Origin: Trametes villosa
Lineage: Eukaryota > Basidiomycota > Agaricomycetes > Polyporales > Polyporaceae
Direction: 5' to 3'
Length of the DNA stretch: 22,478 bases
Assembly: GCA_002964805.2 (NCBI GenBank)
Contig: PUDQ02000075.1
Location: 1-22,478 of the forward strand
The position numbers and the translations under genes were made by a program. Shown here piece after piece: positions 18,451 through 22,478 of the stretch. Numbering within the stretch: position 1 is the first letter of the stretch; each line of letters starts with the position of its first letter. Below the pieces are notes generated by a model. That model was given only the letters and a program-made list of their open reading frames with translations, was not told the DNA's origin and searched no databases.

Positions 18451-20109
18451 CGGAGCGGACACGACTCCCGGGGCGGTGTGCACGCGACGGACGGCGGACG
18501 CGTACGGGGCGCCGTGCGACGTCGCTTCCGTGCACGCCCTGCGACGGGGGCGCACTCCGCGTCGCCCGCGTTCTTGGCGGCCGCTCAGGCTGTGGGTCCG
18601 TGCGTGCGTCCCGCCGCATGTGCAGCTGCGCGGCGCGGAGGCGACGCAGGGGCGGAGAGGAGGGCGGCGTGGCGCCACCTGCCGGAAAATGAAGGTGCGT
18701 GCACGCTGTATCTTCGCGCCTCGCGCCGTCGGCTGGGGACGTCGCGGCGCGCCGTGTGTGGATATACGAGCGCGGCGCTGCCGCGTGATGGGTGCAATAT
18801 ACGAGAGTGCCGGACGGGCCCTGAATTGTCGATATGAGCGCGGCGTGTGCGTCGGACTCGGGAGGGGGCGTGCGCGTGCCGTCGCGTCGCAGCGTGGGGC
18901 CGCGAGTTGCGCGCCGCGAGCGACGTCGGGACGGCCTCCGTCGGTCACCAGTGCTTCGGTACGTACGGGAGTAGTCTCCGATGCGTACGGCTGCTCGGAC
19001 GTACGGGCGCCGCTGCGCCGTCGTTGAGTAGTCACGCTCCCGTGGCGCGGGCGTATCGTGGCTCGACGTGCGCCGCCGTGATCTCGGTGGTCACTCCGGC
19101 GGTGGGCGTCCACGACGAGCTGCGCGGCGCGTCGTAGATGGAGGGAGAACGCTTGCACAACGCGTGGGTGGGAAGGATTCTGTTGTAGCTATGCAACAGA
19201 GTCGGGTTTACTTGCAGGATATTGCGCGAACACCTGAGACGGTGCGGGATACCGGCATCGACGCTGTCCCTCGAGCGGGCGCAGTGGACGAACGGATTGC
19301 CTGCGCGAGATGCGGACGGAGCCCGTCCCATGGGCATGCGGTAGGATTCGTACGATCTTTGCGCGAACCGCCGCTGACCTGCGTTCGTAGAAGGACGGAC
19401 GTTCGCGCTGCCAGTGTGCAGCCTGCGAGATCGACCGTCGAGGGCGGAGCCTGCCCGCTCGGGGGGCGGCAGGTTTACTGTCGTACGAACGCAGCCTCGC
19501 CATGTAGCCCGGTGTGGCATTGTGGTGTGTACGAAGGGGATACGGCAGCCGTAAGCCGGGCTTCGTTCATGGGCGCAGGGATGGGCGCATGCGAGCAAGA
19601 GGCCCGTCCATGGACGGAATCCTGGCTCGTGCGGCTCGTTGCAAGTGCACACCGCTCTCGAGTCGTGCACTCTTTTTGCGCATGGCAAGCGCAGCATCCG
19701 GGCTCGCGTCCGGGCTCGTGTGGTCGCGCGCGAGCGGCGCAGACGGCGCATTCCCGATGGGTGCTTGGGAGCCTCGTTCGAGCTCGCTCGCTCGCCGTCT
19801 CAACTGACCGTTTACATGCAGAGGATCCACCTTGCACCGCCGCGCATGCGCAAAGCAGTCGGACGAACGTCGGGCTCGTTGTATGGGTGCTGCACGCGCG
19901 CGATGGCGACGCTTCGCATTGCGGGTGTGTACAGGTGTTCGCGAACGGCTAGGGGAGAATGCACAGGTGAGCCCGGCATTCGTCGCCTTCTACGGGCTTC
20001 CCAAGGCTGAGCAGAGTGCAGGACACTTTGTATATCGTGTGCATAACCTATACTGTTATGTTCTTCCTCCAAGAGCGTTGCAGCGTGCTCGGCGTGAACT
20101 TAGGCAAGC
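18451..20109. other. No confident gene, copy 2
   Basis: Counterpart of 4561-6219, identical except 19262 (c versus t at 5372). The same overlapping open frames and isolated splice-like signals occur; nothing is called. Confidence 0.6.
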
Positions 20110-20705
20110 TTGTTGCGAACGAAGGAAATATTGCTTTGCTTCTCCTCAGACTCTGTCAGATCGCGCACGAAGCCCGGTCTCCCTGCGTCCGTGTTCCGTC
20201 TCACTCACGTCCGATTGCGCTGCATAGAGAGGTACGCCGATTTGGCTCATTCATGCGCGTTCAGCAATTTATCTACAATTGTCGCATTTGTAACAGGACG
20301 CTCGCGCTCTTCTGCTTTTGCGGCCTTGACAAGGGTGCAAGTATACTCGCAATGGAGCATCACGCCTGCAGCGCTGTTGCCCCACTTTACAGAGGCCAGG
20401 GTGCACTATTCAGCTGTCAACGAAGAACCCCTGGGGCCTGTGCACTGGCAAATCCGGTACGTTACAGTGCTCCTTCCATTCGATCGCTGTTCGCCTCGAC
20501 TCGCAGGCAGCCCGTCCCCGACGGGTGGCCCCCTTCTCAGCGGCCGTTTGAGACATTTGTCTCGACCGCGCCGGCGTACCGCTCATCCCCCAATGTCCTA
20601 TGCGAGGACGGCCGTGCGCACGCGGGATTGGACATGTCCTGCTGGGATTGGATCCCCTTCCCATGGCTCTCGGCCGGGGTTTGGCGGCGGCGCGGAATCC
20701 AATAG
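20110..20705 (+). CDS. Possible 3' end of an unidentified plus-strand gene, copy 2
   Basis: Exact repeat of the 6220-6815 candidate: frame 20110-20456, intron 20457-20506 (GTACGT to TCGCAG), then 20507-20705 ending in TAG. No differences from copy 1 were seen, so there is no extra evidence for or against coding. Confidence 0.28.
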
Positions 20706-21344
20706 TAGGGCGCGGCAGAATCTCCGCGAAGATCGCGCTGCCCTCATTTAATGAGTCTCGTACGCGATCCTAAGTGTGAGGCGAGCCGAAGCGCGAAGGA
20801 CCGCCGAGTACCCGTCCTCGCGGGCCCGGCTCTAGATGCACACCGCGTGAGACTCGCGGACGCGGAGAGTTGTGCTCGGACGCGATTATACGGCCTGTAC
20901 GCAAGCCAAGCAAATGCAGTTCGGAACAACATGGAGGAGGCTCCGAATGCGGCGTGCTGAGGACGGATAGTATCGTGTATATCGTGTACTTTCAAGTTTC
21001 GAGGAATAATGTAGGAACACCCATGGGATGGATGCAGCTCCGGAACGAATTGCGGGCTCCTCCTGGCATGCGATGAGCGCAGTGGCCTCCCACCTTGCGT
21101 GCAGGATCACCTCCGTCTCGCGCAGCTTGTCGGACCGTGCTCTCGTGGAGACAACCGAGAGCGCCGTCGCACGCGATGCACAAGCCCGCGCCGGACCTTG
21201 GCAGACCTAGGAGCCGACGAGTCCAGGTGAGCGTCCCCCTCGCGTCAACTTCAAACAGGAACTGACCAGATTTTCGCGAGATCCAGGTAGGCGCGTCGAG
21301 CGGGGCAGACGGGACTGCAGTACCCGCATCGCGAGACAGGCGGG
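20706..21344. other. Intergenic stretch, copy 2
   Basis: Counterpart of 6816-7454 with no difference seen. It contains the same intron-like element around 21227-21286 on the plus strand. No gene is called. Confidence 0.5.
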
Positions 21345-21550
21345 CCAATGGCAGTCGGACGCCGTCCCGCGACGCGTCCGTTGCACCCTAGGAAATCGGA
21401 CAGTGTACAAAGACCGTGCCGCCGCCCTCGCCGCTCCTTCGCGAGTTCCTCTGCGCGCGCCCCACTGCCCCCTTCAGACAGCGCTGCCCGCCCTCTCCCG
21501 TCCCGCTCACAGCCCCGCCTACACTCCTGCCACCTCTCTTTCGGCTCGAC
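21345..21550 (+). promoter_or_regulatory. Promoter of the 224-aa gene, copy 2
   Basis: CCAAT at 21345-21349 and the pyrimidine-rich leader up to the ATG at 21551 are identical to copy 1. Both copies therefore have the same proximal promoter, and any expression difference would have to come from further upstream or from chromatin. Confidence 0.55.
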
Positions 21551-22287
21551 ATGCCTCCTACCCGCACCTTCCGCACGGGCGAGACACTCCAAGGCGGGCG
21601 GTACGCAACCGGCCCCGGCCACGAGCGAGGGTCCGTTCGCAGCGTCCTCTTGACAGGCCTCGGTGAGTCTGCGCGTGCTCAGTCGTGTCCTACAGCAGTG
21701 CAGGGACTCACCGCGCGGGTACAGGCGAGTTCTTGGGCTTCCCCGTCAAGACCATGCACTGGGCCGGCAAAGGCTTCCGGGACGAGATCTTCGTGCGGTA
21801 CGGCGTGAAGCTGGTCGGATGGCCGCCGGACGTCCCGTTTATGAACCTGAGCGACCTCAAGGACCGCCCGACGGAGAAGATCCAGCAGCTCCTCGCGTGC
21901 TGGGAGGACCGGACGATGAAGTGGGCGTGGGCGACGCCCGAGGAGATCGTCGCGGCGCGGGAGAGCGTGTACAACGCGATCCCGGGCAAGCACTTCCCGA
22001 ACCCAGACCCGCCGCGCGGGCAGCGGAGCGACTTCGGGAAGCACCGCGAGCGTCCGGTGACGAACCCGGGCGGGATGTGGGGCAAGCGGTACATCCGGGA
22101 CGGCCCGAAGAGCTATCGGGAGGTGTCGGACGAGTGGCTGTTGGAGGACGCGGGCGGGAGTGTGGGCGCGGCGGCGGAGGACGAGCCGGAGGGGATCCAG
22201 GACACGGCGGCTTGGGATCTCGAGGCGTGGCGGAAGCGCAGGCTCCCGAGCGGCGAGCTCGCAGACGACCTCATCCAGTCGTTCTAG
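21551..22287 (+). CDS. Uncharacterised 224-aa protein with GWPPDVPF motif, copy 2
   Basis: Exons 21551-21662 and 21725-22287, with the same 62-nt intron (GTGAGT to TACAG) as copy 1. I found no difference from copy 1 in either exon, the intron or the flanks, so this is a second full-length, presumably expressible copy. The protein starts MPPTRTFRTGETLQGG, carries RYGVKLVGWPPDVPF at about residues 65-79, and ends ELADDLIQSF. No function is assigned. The lack of any synonymous difference contrasts with the LRR exons of the same duplication and dates this part of the duplication as very recent, recently converted, or an assembly duplicate. Confidence 0.85.
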
Positions 22288-22478
22288 ACGTCGCTCAGGG
22301 TTTCTACAATGGGTCCTAGTACTTTGCACTATCTTACTATCGCCGATGCCTAGCTCTTGTCTGCGCGGCGGAGGTCAATGCGTGCACGTCCTTCTCGCGG
22401 GCGGCGGTGGGGCTTCGACGCTGACCATTCCTGGATGCGTGCGCATGGGAACGCGAGCGCGAGCATGGGGTTCTGTAG

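Larger units (their letters stand above)
13857..22478. repeat. Second copy of the tandem segmental duplication
   Basis: Direct repeat of 1-8588, running to the end of the window. Compared with the first copy it has a shorter, unrelated intron at 14617-14834 (218 versus 412 nt), about 231 extra bases around 15575-15805, and a diverged block at 17174-18450. Everything from 18451 to the end matches 4561-8588 with a single base difference that I could find. Sequence matching 8589-13856 would be expected immediately after the window if a further unit exists. Confidence 0.97.

Overview
The window looks like GC-rich nuclear DNA of a basidiomycete fungus, probably an agaricomycete. This rests on three things: short GT-AG introns of about 40-75 nt with CTNAC-type branch sites, CCAAT boxes plus pyrimidine tracts ahead of start codons, and an RNI-like leucine-rich-repeat/F-box protein of a type I associate with such fungi. 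I see no prokaryotic signals, no recognisable transposon proteins, no tRNA or rRNA, and no CRISPR array.

The dominant structure is a large direct (tandem) duplication. Positions 1-8588 return at 13857-22478, with a period of about 13.66-13.90 kb. The window therefore holds one full period (1 to about 13856) and the first 8.6 kb of the next. The two copies are a mosaic. (i) 1-1347 versus 13857-15009 are old paralogues: exons are about 8% different, almost only at synonymous sites, and one intron cannot be aligned. (ii) 1348-3280 versus 15010-17173 are essentially identical, apart from one base and a 231-bp indel. (iii) 3281-4560 versus 17174-18450 are clearly diverged, with indels. (iv) 4561-8588 versus 18451-22478 are identical except for one base that I found. 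The switch from old to new sequence falls inside an exon of the LRR gene, which suggests unequal crossing-over between LRR paralogues and makes the second LRR gene a chimera.

Layout of each unit: the LRR/F-box-like gene on the minus strand (1-1651, cut by the window edge; 13516-15313, complete); a promoter/intergenic region carrying the 231-bp indel; a stretch with a weak plus-strand spliced ORF and a pair of roughly 200-bp direct repeats; the diverged block; a long stretch with no confident gene apart from a possible 3' gene end at 6220-6815; then a two-exon plus-strand gene for a 224-aa uncharacterised protein (7661-8397; 21551-22287) behind a CCAAT box and a pyrimidine-rich leader. The part seen only once (8589-13515) has no confident gene. 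It holds three frame-consistent chains of intron-like signals, a striking nested palindrome and a small degenerate tandem repeat.

Only the LRR gene and the 224-aa gene are called with confidence. Long uninterrupted frames occur on both strands everywhere here because the DNA is GC-rich, and most of them are not genes. No pathway or operon links the genes; the recurring theme is duplication, conversion and regulatory divergence.
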